64,000 bases of DNA from Planctomycetota bacterium (GCA_029259715.1 JAJDEP010000004.1:1-64000); one strand, 5' to 3'. Positions 54,342 through 63,666 are shown, counted from the stretch's first letter. Notes: generated from the sequence alone by a model not told the origin. Translations and numbers: made by a program.

Positions 54342-54844
54342 TCACCGCGGTGATCGCCCTCGGCTCCAATCTCGGGCGACGTCAAGACACGCTCATGGCC
54401 GCCGTGCGGGCCATCGCGCGTCTGCCCGACACGCGCCTGGTGGCGACCTCGCGTCTGCGCGAGACCGACCCGGTGCTGTGCGCCGCCGGCGCGCCCGACT
54501 TCCTCAACGGCGCCTGCCGCATCGAGACGGGGCTCACCGCGCGGCAGCTGCTCGACGCGTTGCTCGCCATCGAGGCCGACCACGGTCGCACGCGGGCGGC
54601 CCCGAATGCCGACCGCACCCTCGACCTCGACCTGATCCTCTTCGGCGACGCCGTCATCGACGAGCCCGGCCTGCGCGTCCCTCACCCGCATGCGCACGAG
54701 CGGTTGTTCGTCCTCGACGCGGCGGCCGACGTCGCGCCCGAGGCGCTGCACCCGGAACTCGGCCGGACGCTGGCCGACCTGCGCGATGCCTGGACAGCGC
54801 CCGCAGACGATCGGGGAGCGGCCGCCGGGAGCCCCTCGGGTTGA
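54338..54844 (+). CDS. folK: 2-amino-4-hydroxy-6-hydroxymethyldihydropteridine pyrophosphokinase
   Basis: HPPK transfers pyrophosphate from ATP to 6-hydroxymethyl-dihydropterin in folate synthesis. The GTG at 54338 overlaps the pssA stop and gives 168 residues. Family motifs are IALGSNLGRR (residues 5-14), DPVLCAAGAPDFLNGACRIE, the metal-binding DRTLDLDLILFGD (~90-102) and VPHPHAHERLFVL (~111-123). The stop overlaps the TTG start of panC, an uncommon pairing. Confidence 0.95.
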   Translation: MITAVIALGSNLGRRQDTLMAAVRAIARLPDTRLVATSRLRETDPVLCAAGAPDFLNGACRIETGLTARQLLDALLAIEADHGRTRAAPNADRTLDLDLILFGDAVIDEPGLRVPHPHAHERLFVLDAAADVAPEALHPELGRTLADLRDAWTAPADDRGAAAGSPSG

Positions 54845-55728
54845 GCGACAGCGCGGGACCCCGCGTGCACCGCACCCTGTCCGATGTGTCGGCGGCGTGC
54901 GAGGACGCGCGCCGCCGCGGCTCGCTCGGCTTCGTGCCCACCATGGGCGCACTCCACGAGGGGCACCTCTCGCTCGTGCATGCGGCCCGCGAAGCCTGCA
55001 CGACCGTGGCCGTGTCCCTCTTCGTGAACCCCCTGCAGTTCGGTGCCGGCGAGGACTTCGAGGCCTACCCGCGTGACGAGGCCGGCGACGCCGAGCGACT
55101 CGCCGAGGCGGGCGCCGACCTGCTGCTGATCCTGACGCCCGAGGAGATGTACCCGCCGGGCTTCACTACGCGGGTCGACCTCACCAGCCTGGTGCACGTC
55201 TTCGAAGGCGCGGCCCGCCCGGGTCACTTCAGCGGCGTCTGCACCGTGGTCGCCAAGTTGCTCAACCTCGTCCGCCCGACGGCCAGCTTCTTCGGACGCA
55301 AGGACTACCAGCAGACCGTGGTGGTGCGCCGCATGGTCGCCGACCTGGCCCTGCCCGGCGACGTGGTGGTCTGCGACACCGTGCGTGCGGCGGACGGCCT
55401 GGCTCTCTCAAGCCGCAACGCCTACCTCGACGCTGCCGAACGCCGCCAGGGCCTCGGCCTCGTGAACGCCCTGCAACACGTCGAGGCGCTCTTCGCCGGC
55501 GGTGAAGACGACGTGACACGCCTCGAGCAGGCGCTGCGCGAACGGCTGCAGGAGGCCGTCGGCGCCGCCCCCGACTATGCCGCCATCGTCGACCCCGACG
55601 ACCTGTCCACCCCGGCGCGCGCCCGGCCCGGCGACGTCGCCCTGGTCGCCGCACCCGTGGGCCCGGCGCGACTGCTCGACAACCATGTCCTCGGTGCTAG
55701 ACTCGGCCCCTTTGCCACCAGCCCCTGA
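54841..55728 (+). CDS. panC: Pantothenate synthetase
   Basis: PanC condenses pantoate and beta-alanine with ATP to pantothenate. The TTG at 54841 overlaps the folK stop (TTGA) and gives 295 residues. The family motifs are all there: GFVPTMGALHEGHLSL (~residue 27), FVNPLQFGAGEDFEAYPRD, HFSGVCTVVAKLLNL, FFGRKDYQQ (~145) and ALSSRNAYL (~185). panD follows 78 bp later, supplying beta-alanine. panB is not in this window. Confidence 0.96.
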   Translation: MSDSAGPRVHRTLSDVSAACEDARRRGSLGFVPTMGALHEGHLSLVHAAREACTTVAVSLFVNPLQFGAGEDFEAYPRDEAGDAERLAEAGADLLLILTPEEMYPPGFTTRVDLTSLVHVFEGAARPGHFSGVCTVVAKLLNLVRPTASFFGRKDYQQTVVVRRMVADLALPGDVVVCDTVRAADGLALSSRNAYLDAAERRQGLGLVNALQHVEALFAGGEDDVTRLEQALRERLQEAVGAAPDYAAIVDPDDLSTPARARPGDVALVAAPVGPARLLDNHVLGARLGPFATSP

Positions 55729-55806
55729 AGAACGAGTGCGCCGACACGTCTCGCGGATGGCCCCGCGGACCACGACGCGCTGAGACGCCGAACGAGAGGT
55801 GACGAC

Positions 55807-56166
55807 GTGCAGCGGTTCATGATGAAGTCCAAGCTCCACGGTGCCACCGTGACCCAGTGTGAACTCGGTTACGTCGGCAGCCTGACCATGGACCGCAACC
55901 TGATGGAGGTTGCCGACCTGATCCCCAACGAACGCATCCAGGTGGTCAACCTCAACAACGGCGAGCGCTTCGACACCTACGTCATCGAGGGCGAGGCCGG
56001 CACGGGCATCATCGGCGCCAACGGCGGGGCCGCGCGCCTGTGCCAGGCGGGCGACCAGGTGCTGATCATCGCCTACACGAGTCTCGACGACGAGGCGGCC
56101 CGCAACCACGAGCCGAAGGTGATCATCCTCGACGAGACCAACCAGCCGGTCGACCCGGCCGGTTGA
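55807..56166 (+). CDS. panD: Aspartate 1-decarboxylase
   Basis: PanD converts aspartate to beta-alanine for pantothenate. It is made as a proenzyme that cleaves itself at Gly24-Ser25 (GYVGSLTMD) to form the pyruvoyl cofactor. At 119 residues it is the standard length. The pattern [21 protein letters not shown] and GANGGAARL is family-typical. The GTG start has GAGAGGTGA about 5 bases upstream. Confidence 0.96.
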   Translation: MQRFMMKSKLHGATVTQCELGYVGSLTMDRNLMEVADLIPNERIQVVNLNNGERFDTYVIEGEAGTGIIGANGGAARLCQAGDQVLIIAYTSLDDEAARNHEPKVIILDETNQPVDPAG

Positions 56167-56199
56167 TCGCGTTCCGTTGACTCCGGGGGAACGCGCGGC

Positions 56200-57126
56200 G
56201 TGACGTCCGACGTCCTGCGCCTCGACGCACCCGCCAAGGTGAACCTGCACCTCGCCGTGGCGGGACGCCGCCCCGACGGATACCACGAGCTCGTCACCGT
56301 GCTCCAGACCATCGACCTGGCCGACACCCTTGAGGTGTCGCTCCGGGACCCGCGGCCCGACCGGCCCCTGCCGGACGTGTCCCTCACTGTCGAATCCGAC
56401 GGGGGCGAGGCGCCGGCCGACGACAGCAACCTCGCCGTGGCGGCGACGCGGCGCCTGCTCATGACGCTCGGCAACACCGCCGTGGGCGTCGACCTGCACC
56501 TGACCAAGCGCATCCCTGCGGGCGGCGGTCTCGGCGGCGGCAGCAGCGACGCCGCCGCGGCCCTGCTGGCCGTCGACCGACTCCTGGGCGAACCCGCGGG
56601 AATGGGCGTCAGGGCCCGCGTGGCCGCCGAATTGGGCAGCGACATCCCCTTCTTCGTGGTGGCCGGCGGGCTCGGCGACGAGCCGGGCGGCACGGGCCTC
56701 TGCACCGGCCGCGGAGAGATCGTCGAGCCCCTCGCCGCCCCCGAGCCCTTCGGCCTGGACCTGCTCCTGCCGTCTTTCGGCCTCTCGACCGCCGACGTCT
56801 ACGGCGCCCTCAACGCTCCGCTGCTCGAAACGGTCCGACGCGAACCGCCCAACCCTTCCCTGCGCGACGTCCAGGGCGCCGACGTCTCCACGCTGCGGCG
56901 GTTGTTCCGCAACGACCTCACGCCGGCCGCGCGTGCGGTGGAGCCGCGGCTCGATCCGCTGCTCGACCGCGACGACATCTACCTGAGCGGCAGCGGATCG
57001 ACCCTCTTCCGGTTCCGGTCCGCCGACGACGCGCCCGGCGACGCTGCGGGCCTCGAATGTGGAGTTGAGTTGATGGGTTTTGTCACGTGCCGCTCAAGAA
57101 ATGGCTCTCGCGCACCGTTCTCTTGA
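56200..57126 (+). CDS. ispE: 4-(cytidine 5'-diphospho)-2-C-methyl-D-erythritol kinase
   Basis: IspE is a GHMP kinase in the non-mevalonate isoprenoid pathway. The GTG start has GGGGGA about 10 bases upstream and gives 308 residues. Motif 1 is PAKVNLHLAVAGRRPDGYHE (~residues 11-30), motif 2 is IPAGGGLGGGSSDAAAALL (~105-123), and the C-terminal motif YLSGSGSTLF (~262-271) completes the ATP site. The next gene is spoVG, an ispE neighbour also in Firmicutes. Confidence 0.95.
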   Translation: MTSDVLRLDAPAKVNLHLAVAGRRPDGYHELVTVLQTIDLADTLEVSLRDPRPDRPLPDVSLTVESDGGEAPADDSNLAVAATRRLLMTLGNTAVGVDLHLTKRIPAGGGLGGGSSDAAAALLAVDRLLGEPAGMGVRARVAAELGSDIPFFVVAGGLGDEPGGTGLCTGRGEIVEPLAAPEPFGLDLLLPSFGLSTADVYGALNAPLLETVRREPPNPSLRDVQGADVSTLRRLFRNDLTPAARAVEPRLDPLLDRDDIYLSGSGSTLFRFRSADDAPGDAAGLECGVELMGFVTCRSRNGSRAPFS

Positions 57127-57173
57127 GTGAAGATCACTCGTGACGGTCAACAGGGGCATGTGGGGAGAGCGTC

Positions 57174-57713
57174 TTGGACATCTCCGAGATCCGCGTGAAG
57201 CTCGTCGAGAATCCGCGGGAACGGTTGCTGGCGTTCTGCACGGTGACGTTTCGCCGGGAGTTCGTCGTCCGCGACGTGAAGATCATCGACGGCCCCCGAG
57301 GTCCCTTCGTCGCCATGCCCTCGCGCAAGGTGATGGATCGCTGCAAGCGCTGCGGCGGCAAGAACCACCTGCGCTCCTCGTTCTGCAACGAGTGCGGCGG
57401 CGCGCTCGATCGTGATCGCGCACCCAAGGACGCCCGCGGGCGGCCGCGGCTCCACGTCGACGTCGCCCACCCGATCAACCAGGACTGCCGTTCCAACCTC
57501 GAGTCGCAGGTCATCGCCTCCTATCACGAAGAGCTGGAGCGAGCGAGCCAGCCGGGCTACGTGGCTCCCGACCTCGAGGACAACCTCGACGACTACGTGT
57601 TCGAGGTGGAGTCGGTCCCGGGGGTGAACGCCGTGGAGAAGCGGGGCGCTGCCGACAAGCCGGCCGGTCGGTCCGTCGAGGCCGGCGGCGAGAGCCACTT
57701 CCAGGCCGAGTGA
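57174..57713 (+). CDS. spoVG: SpoVG family protein with inserted zinc ribbon
   Basis: The SpoVG family (nucleic-acid-binding regulators in Firmicutes) is recognised from ISEIRVKLVENP, FRREFVVRDVKIIDG, GPFVAMPSRK and DVAHPINQDCR. Between the conserved MPSRK and AHPIN segments, which normally lie about ten residues apart, there is an extra ~32 residues with CKRCGG and CNECGG (residues ~59-79), a likely zinc ribbon. The C-terminal ~40 residues are acidic and unique. The total is 179 residues against about 95 in B. subtilis. The start is a TTG preceded by GGGGAGAG. Confidence 0.88.
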   Translation: MDISEIRVKLVENPRERLLAFCTVTFRREFVVRDVKIIDGPRGPFVAMPSRKVMDRCKRCGGKNHLRSSFCNECGGALDRDRAPKDARGRPRLHVDVAHPINQDCRSNLESQVIASYHEELERASQPGYVAPDLEDNLDDYVFEVESVPGVNAVEKRGAADKPAGRSVEAGGESHFQAE

Positions 57714-57714
57714 G

Positions 57715-58653
57715 GTGGTCCCCGACCTGCCACGGGACGGCCCCGCGGGTCACGGCCGACGTCTCTTCGTCGCCGGTGCCGGAGCCGCCGGCACGACCCT
57801 CGCGCTGGCCCTGGTCCGACACGGGCACGGCGCCTGGACTCCCGCGGAGATCGCCTGCCGCACCCACGCCCGGGCGCAATCCCGCCGCGATCTGATCGGG
57901 AGCGGCGAGGCCGTGACCCTCGAGGCCCTCGCGGATCCGCGGCGACCGAGCGGACCGGGGCCCGCCCTGCTGCTGATCGCCGTCCCCGATCGCGCCATCG
58001 GCCCGGTGGCCGAGCAACTCGCCGCGCGCCCCTGGCCCGATACATGCGTTGCATTGCATCTGTCGGGCTCCGTGGAGATCGAGGCCCTCGCCCCTCTCGC
58101 CCGGGCCAGGCTGTCCATCGGGGGCCTGCACCCCCTCAAGAGCTTCGTCGATCCCGACCGCGACGCCGATGGCCTGGCCGGCACCGTCATGGCCCTCGAG
58201 GGTGACGCCGAGGCCCTCGCGGAGGGCCGGCGCATCGCCGCCGCCCTGGTCGCCCGGCCCTTCGAGCTGGCCCCCGGCCGCCGGGCCGCCTGGCACGCCG
58301 GCGCCGCCCACGCCTGCAACCACTTCGTCGCGCTGGTCGATCAGGCCCTCGATCTGCTCGAGCTCGCGGGGCTGCCCCGGGACGCGGGCCGGGCCGCGTT
58401 GGTGCCCTTGCTGGCCGGCACCCTCGAACACCTCGCTGACCTTCCGCCCGCGCAGGCCTTGACGGGCCCGGTCGTTCGCGGTGACCTGCAGGCCGTGGAA
58501 CGCCACCTGAAGGTCCTCGCCGATGAACCGGCAGACGTCAACGCCGCCTATCGGGCCCTCGCCCGCCGGGCCACCGAGCTCGCCGCCGCGCAGCGGGGTC
58601 TGCCGGACGACGTGGCCGCAGCGTTGCGCCGCACCCTGGAGAACGACCGTTGA
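57715..58653 (+). CDS. Rossmann-like and DUF2520 domain protein
   Basis: The 312-residue protein is organised like pyrroline-5-carboxylate reductase. The N-terminal Rossmann-like domain has VAGAGAAGTTLALAL (residues ~19-33), IAVPDRAI and the conserved LHLSGS and GGLHPLKSF segments. A C-terminal DUF2520 helical domain has AWHAGAAHACNHFVALVDQA near residue 190. The family, often encoded near pantothenate genes, has no established reaction. The GTG start is one base after the spoVG stop, and its own stop overlaps the TTG of aroDE. Confidence 0.88.
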   Translation: MVPDLPRDGPAGHGRRLFVAGAGAAGTTLALALVRHGHGAWTPAEIACRTHARAQSRRDLIGSGEAVTLEALADPRRPSGPGPALLLIAVPDRAIGPVAEQLAARPWPDTCVALHLSGSVEIEALAPLARARLSIGGLHPLKSFVDPDRDADGLAGTVMALEGDAEALAEGRRIAAALVARPFELAPGRRAAWHAGAAHACNHFVALVDQALDLLELAGLPRDAGRAALVPLLAGTLEHLADLPPAQALTGPVVRGDLQAVERHLKVLADEPADVNAAYRALARRATELAAAQRGLPDDVAAALRRTLENDR

Positions 58654-60110
58654 GCACGCGACTCGTCGCCACCGCCATGCCCCCGACGCCCGCGGCCGTG
58701 GCCCGTCTGCTGGTGGAACCACCCCAGGGCGTCGACTTCGTGGAGCTGCGCCTCGATGCGCTCGACGAACCCACCGAAGCCACCGTGAAGCAACTCTTCG
58801 CCCTGCCGCGCAGCGTGCCGGTGCTGGCGGCCGCCCGCGCCTGTCCGGACAAGCTCGACGACAAGCAGCGCCTGGCCCTGCTCGCCGTGGCCGGCGAGTG
58901 CGGCGCCGACATCATCGATGTCGACGACAGCCTGCTCGCCGACTTCCCCAAGTCGGTGCCGGGCGACCGGCTGGCGTCCGCGCACGTGTCGCGCTTCGTG
59001 CCGCGCCTCGAGGCCCTGGCCGAGCGCGTGGCCGGCGCCGACGCGCGCTTCAAGAAGCTCGCCATCCCCGCCAACTCCCCGGTGCAGCTCGCCGAACTGC
59101 TCGACTTGCAGGACCAGCACGGGGGCGACTTCGCCATGGTCACCACCGGACGACTCAGCGAAGCGGGCCGGGTCATGGCCGCCGGGCGAGGCGCGCCGCT
59201 GTGCTACGCCGCAGCTGATGCCCAGGCCCCCGGACACGCCGACCAGCCGTCGGCGGACCGTCTGCACTGCATTTATCATGTCGGCACCGTCGGCCCCGGC
59301 ACGCGCTTCTTCGCGGTGGTGGGACATCCCATCGCCCACTCCATGTCGCCCACGTATCACAACACCATCTTCCGCCGCACCGGTCTCGACGTCCGGCTCG
59401 TGACCCTCGATGTCGACGACATGCGCGAGCTGCTGGCCATGTCCGACGCCTTGCGCATCGACGGGCTCTCGATCACGCATCCGTTCAAGCGCGAGGCCTT
59501 GTCGATGGCGTCCACCGCCCTGCCCGGCGCCTTGTCCACCGGCGCGGCCAACACGCTCATGCGCACACCCACCGGATGGCAGGCGCGCAACACCGACTGG
59601 AAGGCCGCGTGCGACCTGCTGCCCAAGCTGCTGCGACGCTGGCGCAAGGCCCACGCCGGCGACGTGCCCGAGGTGCTCTTGCTGGGCGCCGGCGGCGCCG
59701 CCCGGGCGCTGGCCATCGCGCTCATGGAGCAGGGCGCCGACATCTCCATCTGGTCGCGGCACGATGAGAACGCGGTCGACCTCGCCGAGGAGCTGGACAC
59801 CCGCGCCGTCTCCGAGCTGGCCGGCACCGGCTGGGACTTCATCATCAACTGCACGCCCGTGGGCATGGACGGCGTCCCCGCCGACGGACTGCCCGTCGCG
59901 GCCGACAACTTCCGCGCGGGCGCCCTCGCCCTCGACCTGACCTACGGTGACGGCCCCTCGTGCTTCCGCGACGCGGTCGCCGCGAGCGGGGCCACGCTCA
60001 CGACGGGCGAGGAGTTCTTCGCCCTGCAGGCCCGGCGTCAGGCCGAGCTGTTCTCGGGTGGTCCCATCAGCGCCGAGTTGCACAAGGAGTCCGTCGCCGC
60101 GTTGAGCTGA
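58650..60110 (+). CDS. aroDE: Bifunctional 3-dehydroquinate dehydratase/shikimate dehydrogenase
   Basis: This 486-residue fusion catalyses two consecutive shikimate-pathway steps. Residues ~1-210 are a type I dehydroquinase: FVELRLDALDE, the proposed catalytic His in SAHVSRFVP (~residue 111) and the Schiff-base Lys in FKKLAIPAN (~133). The first acidic catalytic position reads DVDDS instead of the usual E. From residue ~220 a shikimate dehydrogenase follows, with GHPIAHSMSPTYHN, the catalytic Lys in ITHPFKREAL, NTDWKA and the NADP-binding LLGAGGAARALAIAL. Such AroDE fusions occur in plants, Planctomycetota and Chlamydiae. The TTG start overlaps the upstream stop. Confidence 0.95.
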   Translation: MSTRLVATAMPPTPAAVARLLVEPPQGVDFVELRLDALDEPTEATVKQLFALPRSVPVLAAARACPDKLDDKQRLALLAVAGECGADIIDVDDSLLADFPKSVPGDRLASAHVSRFVPRLEALAERVAGADARFKKLAIPANSPVQLAELLDLQDQHGGDFAMVTTGRLSEAGRVMAAGRGAPLCYAAADAQAPGHADQPSADRLHCIYHVGTVGPGTRFFAVVGHPIAHSMSPTYHNTIFRRTGLDVRLVTLDVDDMRELLAMSDALRIDGLSITHPFKREALSMASTALPGALSTGAANTLMRTPTGWQARNTDWKAACDLLPKLLRRWRKAHAGDVPEVLLLGAGGAARALAIALMEQGADISIWSRHDENAVDLAEELDTRAVSELAGTGWDFIINCTPVGMDGVPADGLPVAADNFRAGALALDLTYGDGPSCFRDAVAASGATLTTGEEFFALQARRQAELFSGGPISAELHKESVAALS

Positions 60111-60133
60111 CGCGGACACCGGCGGAGGCGGTC

Positions 60134-62692
60134 GTGGACGACGAAGCAAGCAGCGCCGGAGCAACGCAGCCCCTCGAGCGGTTCCCCTGCCTGATCGTGG
60201 GGGCCACCGTGGCGCTGCTGTTCACCGCCCTGCCCCGGGGGGTGTTGCTGCCGGCCGTCGACCGCACCGTCCCGTGGGCCGTCGGTCTGGTGGTGCAGGC
60301 CGGGGCCTTCGCCCTGGGTCTGGCGGCGGCCCGCTCAGTGGCCCGCAGCCGACGCCGACTGCTGCTGGTGGCCGCGGCCACCCTGGCCGGCGGACTGCTG
60401 GCCTCGGCGCTGTGCGACTGGCTGCGCCCCTCGCTCGTGATCTGGTTGCTGGGCGACTCGCCCTTCTACGGACTCATCGTGGCGGCCAGCGCCGCGGTGA
60501 GCCTGCCCCTGGCGCTGCCCCTGGGCGCGCTGGCCGGCATCCCCCTGGCGTCGGGCGGGCGCGGGGCGGCCTGGCTGCTGCTCGGCGCGGCGGCGGGCTT
60601 CGTGGCCGCCCCGATCCTGTGCGAGATGCTCCTCGGCTGGTCGGTGAGCCTGCAGGCCTGCGCCCTCGTCGGCGCGGCGGGCGCCATCGGGATGGCCCGC
60701 CACCCGCCGCGGCCGCCCCCGGCGGCGCGACTCGCCCCCGGCGCCGCGGTGAGCCTCGCCGTGGGCGGCGCCGCGACCATGGCGGCCTACGGCCAGCTCG
60801 ACGGACACCTCGACCTGGGCAACCTCGGCGGACCGTGGTTCGCGGCGTGCGCCTGCTTCGCCGGATCGCTGTGGGTGCGCTTCCCTCCGCCGCCGCGGGC
60901 GATCCACATGCCCTTGCTGGTCATCGCCTGGACCTTGCTGCTCCCGCTGTTGCTGCCGGTCGAGCCGGCGGTCTGGTCCGACGCCCACGGAGACCCGCGC
61001 CAGGGCGTGCTGCTCATCGCCCTGATCGGTCTGCCGGCCGGCCTGCTCCTCGGCGGCTTGCTGGGCCAACGCTCGGCGTCCGAGGTGCGCGGGGTGCCGC
61101 TGGCCTTGTCGCCGCTGCTCATCGTCGTGCTCCTGCCCCTCGTGCTCTGGCGCCTGCTCCCGACCTGGGACGTGCGCGGCGCGAGTTGGGCCCTCGCCCT
61201 GGTCGGCGTGGTGGGCGATTGGGTCAGTCACCGCCGCGGCAACCATGCCTGGCGTCAGGCCCTCGTGCTCCTGCTCGCCTTCGGCGGCCTGTCCCTGCTC
61301 GGGGTCGGACGGCCGCTGCCCGACGGGGCCCTGCCGAGCATCGAATCGTGGCAGACGGCCGAGGGCCCGGCCGCCGTTGTCGTCGATCCCGACTCGGGCG
61401 AGGAGCTGCTGGCCGTCAACGGCGCGGCGGCGCTCGGGCGCTCGGCGCGGCAGCGCCGCCGGCTCGCGCACCTGCCGCTGCTGGTCCACGGCGCGCCGCG
61501 CTCGGTGCTGCTCTCGGCCTCGAGCCACGGCGAGGAAGCCCGCGCCGCCATGCAACACGACCTCGACAGCCTGGTGTGGATCGAGCCCTTCTCCGATCGC
61601 AGCGCCATCGTCGACACGAGCACCACCGGCGCCTACCTGGTGCGCAAGACGGGCAGCGAACGCATGCTCATCGCCGGGCGGCCCGAACGCTACGACGTGA
61701 TCGTCATGGCGCCCGACCCGCTGGCCTCGACCCGCGCTCCGCTCGTGGGCACGGTGGAGTTCTTCGAGGTCGCCCGCGGCCGCCTGGCGGACGACGGCCT
61801 GCTGTGCCAGTGGTGGGACCTCTTCACTACCCACATCACCGAGTTCAAGGCGGTGGCCGCCAGCGCGGCCCAGGTCTTCGACCATGTCTACGTGATCATG
61901 GACCACCCGCGCAGCCGCCGCATGCAACTGGCCGTGATCGCCTCGCAACGACCGCTGGAAATTGACGTCGAGCTCATGGAGAACTTCCTCTTCGAGCACC
62001 CGGCCATCCGCGACGACCTCGAGCAGGTGGGCATCAACGGGATCATGGTGGCGTCGCTGATCATGGCCGACCGCGGCACGCTGCAACTGCTGGCGCCGCA
62101 GCACGCCGCCCTGCGGGACGCCCGCCCGGTGCTCGGCGTGCGCGGTCCGGCCCGGGCCCTGTGGTCGCCCACGCCGCCCACCGCCGTCCACAACACCCTG
62201 CTCGTGCGGCGCCGCGGCGCCCTCGATTGGATCGCCGGCGCCGACGACGACGCGGCCGTCGCCGCCCGGGCCCGGGACATCTACGCAGGTTGGCAGCAGA
62301 TCATCGGCGGGGCCGCGCAGGTCGTGGCCGCCCACGGGCGCCGCGCGCCGTCCTTCGAGAGCGAGGCCTCCGGATCGGGTTCCCCCGAGGAGTACGACGC
62401 CTTCATCGCGGCGCTGCCGGACCTGCACGACTGGCCCTACCTCGACGGACTCGTGCTCGGGGCCGCCCACTCACTGCGCAAGCAACGTGAATTCGACGCG
62501 GCCGAGACGTACCTGCGCCGCGCCATCGCCAACAAGCCCTGGTCGGCCCCCTTCCGCTACGCCCTCGCGCGGCTCGTGGAGGAGCGCGGGGACGCCGCGC
62601 TGGCCCGCGAGCTCTACGGCACCGTGGTGGCCTTCGACGCCGAGCACGCCGAGGCCCTCGACGCCCTGCGGCGACTCACCTCCGACGGCTAG
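60134..62692 (+). CDS. Polytopic membrane protein with spermidine-synthase-like domain and TPR tail
   Basis: The GTG at 60134 has GGAGG five bases upstream and gives 852 residues. Residues ~15-390 contain about ten hydrophobic segments. Residues ~395-720 resemble a membrane-fused spermidine/spermine synthase: RYDVIVMAPDP and DDGLLCQWWDLF match the late motifs of the fold. The SAM-binding glycine motif (normally G-G-G-D-G-like) reads LLSASSHGEEARAAM, so methyl or aminopropyl transfer is doubtful. The last ~60 residues are TPR-like (FDAAETYLRRAIANKPWSAP). The 23 bp after aroDE suggest co-transcription. Confidence 0.75.
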   Translation: MDDEASSAGATQPLERFPCLIVGATVALLFTALPRGVLLPAVDRTVPWAVGLVVQAGAFALGLAAARSVARSRRRLLLVAAATLAGGLLASALCDWLRPSLVIWLLGDSPFYGLIVAASAAVSLPLALPLGALAGIPLASGGRGAAWLLLGAAAGFVAAPILCEMLLGWSVSLQACALVGAAGAIGMARHPPRPPPAARLAPGAAVSLAVGGAATMAAYGQLDGHLDLGNLGGPWFAACACFAGSLWVRFPPPPRAIHMPLLVIAWTLLLPLLLPVEPAVWSDAHGDPRQGVLLIALIGLPAGLLLGGLLGQRSASEVRGVPLALSPLLIVVLLPLVLWRLLPTWDVRGASWALALVGVVGDWVSHRRGNHAWRQALVLLLAFGGLSLLGVGRPLPDGALPSIESWQTAEGPAAVVVDPDSGEELLAVNGAAALGRSARQRRRLAHLPLLVHGAPRSVLLSASSHGEEARAAMQHDLDSLVWIEPFSDRSAIVDTSTTGAYLVRKTGSERMLIAGRPERYDVIVMAPDPLASTRAPLVGTVEFFEVARGRLADDGLLCQWWDLFTTHITEFKAVAASAAQVFDHVYVIMDHPRSRRMQLAVIASQRPLEIDVELMENFLFEHPAIRDDLEQVGINGIMVASLIMADRGTLQLLAPQHAALRDARPVLGVRGPARALWSPTPPTAVHNTLLVRRRGALDWIAGADDDAAVAARARDIYAGWQQIIGGAAQVVAAHGRRAPSFESEASGSGSPEEYDAFIAALPDLHDWPYLDGLVLGAAHSLRKQREFDAAETYLRRAIANKPWSAPFRYALARLVEERGDAALARELYGTVVAFDAEHAEALDALRRLTSDG

Positions 62693-63666
62693 TCCGCCGC
62701 GTCGGTCCACACGGGGATGCCGAGCAGGCGCCAGGTCGTCGTGCCCGGCTCGCGGTTGCGCGCCACCAGGCCGGCCACCCACCAGTCGGTCTCGCTCTCC
62801 GCGGCGGTGTCCTCCCACCCGCCCCACAGCGGGCCCACGTAGTGCCAGCCGCCGTCCGCGTCGGCCATGTTCATGTAGACCGGGAAGAACCACTCGCGCA
62901 CGAACGGATCGTCGTCGTCCCGCCCGCGCCAGCTGCGGAAGAGCGAGACGGGCTCGCTGCTCGCCAGGGTCAGGAAGCGCACCTCGCGCCGGTCGCCCAC
63001 ATCGTCGTAGGCGAAGAGGGTCAGCAGGCCGAGGACGTCGAGCACCTCGATGGCCCGACTGCTCTCACGCCCCAGCGCGCCCACCGTCTCGCCCTCGGCG
63101 GGCAGCCCGGTGCTGGCGCTGAACCCGGTCACCAGACCGAGCAGCGACAGGAAGGCCATGTCGTCGCGACCGGCGCGGTGGGTCCAGTCGTAGAGCAGCA
63201 GGAAGCCCGAACGCCAGTAGTCCTCGGTCTTGCTGACCTCGCGGAAGAACAGCGGCGCCAGGATGTGGTCGCGGCGCAGCTCGTCGCTCTCCTTGTAGCC
63301 GTAGAGGAACGAGTAGAATTCCATGCGCTCGAGCGGTGACGTGCGCGAGAAGTAGAACGGGAAGACCAGCGTCTGCTCGCGGAACGGCGGCGCCGAGAAG
63401 TTCCAGTAGAACGGCAGCACGCGGAAGTGCCGCCGATCGCTCTCGACGTCCTCGCCCACCATCCAGAAGCAGGCGTTCCAACCGTAGGAGCTGCCGTCCT
63501 CGCTGCTCTCGGACGAGTAGAACGGCGGCACGAACACATCGCTGTGCCGCACCTGGTAGGGCTGGTCGAGCAGCCGCGTCGTGCACGCCGAGAGGGTCGA
63601 GAGCAGCGCCAGACCCAGGAGCGATAAGCCCAGGCGCGCGCATCCGCCCCGCACCGGACTCGCCAC
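62689..63666 (-). CDS. Predicted lipoprotein of unknown function
   Basis: The GTG at 63666 begins a compact lipoprotein signal peptide ending in the lipobox LSAC (residues ~22-25). An ATG at 63753 would add a 29-residue Arg-rich lead-in unlike a lipoprotein signal. The mature part (~300 residues) is rich in Trp, Phe and Tyr with recurring FPFYFSRTSPLERMEFYSFL-type segments, suggesting a repeated beta structure. No family is recognised. Its TAG shares the palindrome CTAG with the stop of the convergent membrane protein. Confidence 0.68.
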   Translation of the reverse strand: MASPVRGGCARLGLSLLGLALLSTLSACTTRLLDQPYQVRHSDVFVPPFYSSESSEDGSSYGWNACFWMVGEDVESDRRHFRVLPFYWNFSAPPFREQTLVFPFYFSRTSPLERMEFYSFLYGYKESDELRRDHILAPLFFREVSKTEDYWRSGFLLLYDWTHRAGRDDMAFLSLLGLVTGFSASTGLPAEGETVGALGRESSRAIEVLDVLGLLTLFAYDDVGDRREVRFLTLASSEPVSLFRSWRGRDDDDPFVREWFFPVYMNMADADGGWHYVGPLWGGWEDTAAESETDWWVAGLVARNREPGTTTWRLLGIPVWTDAAD

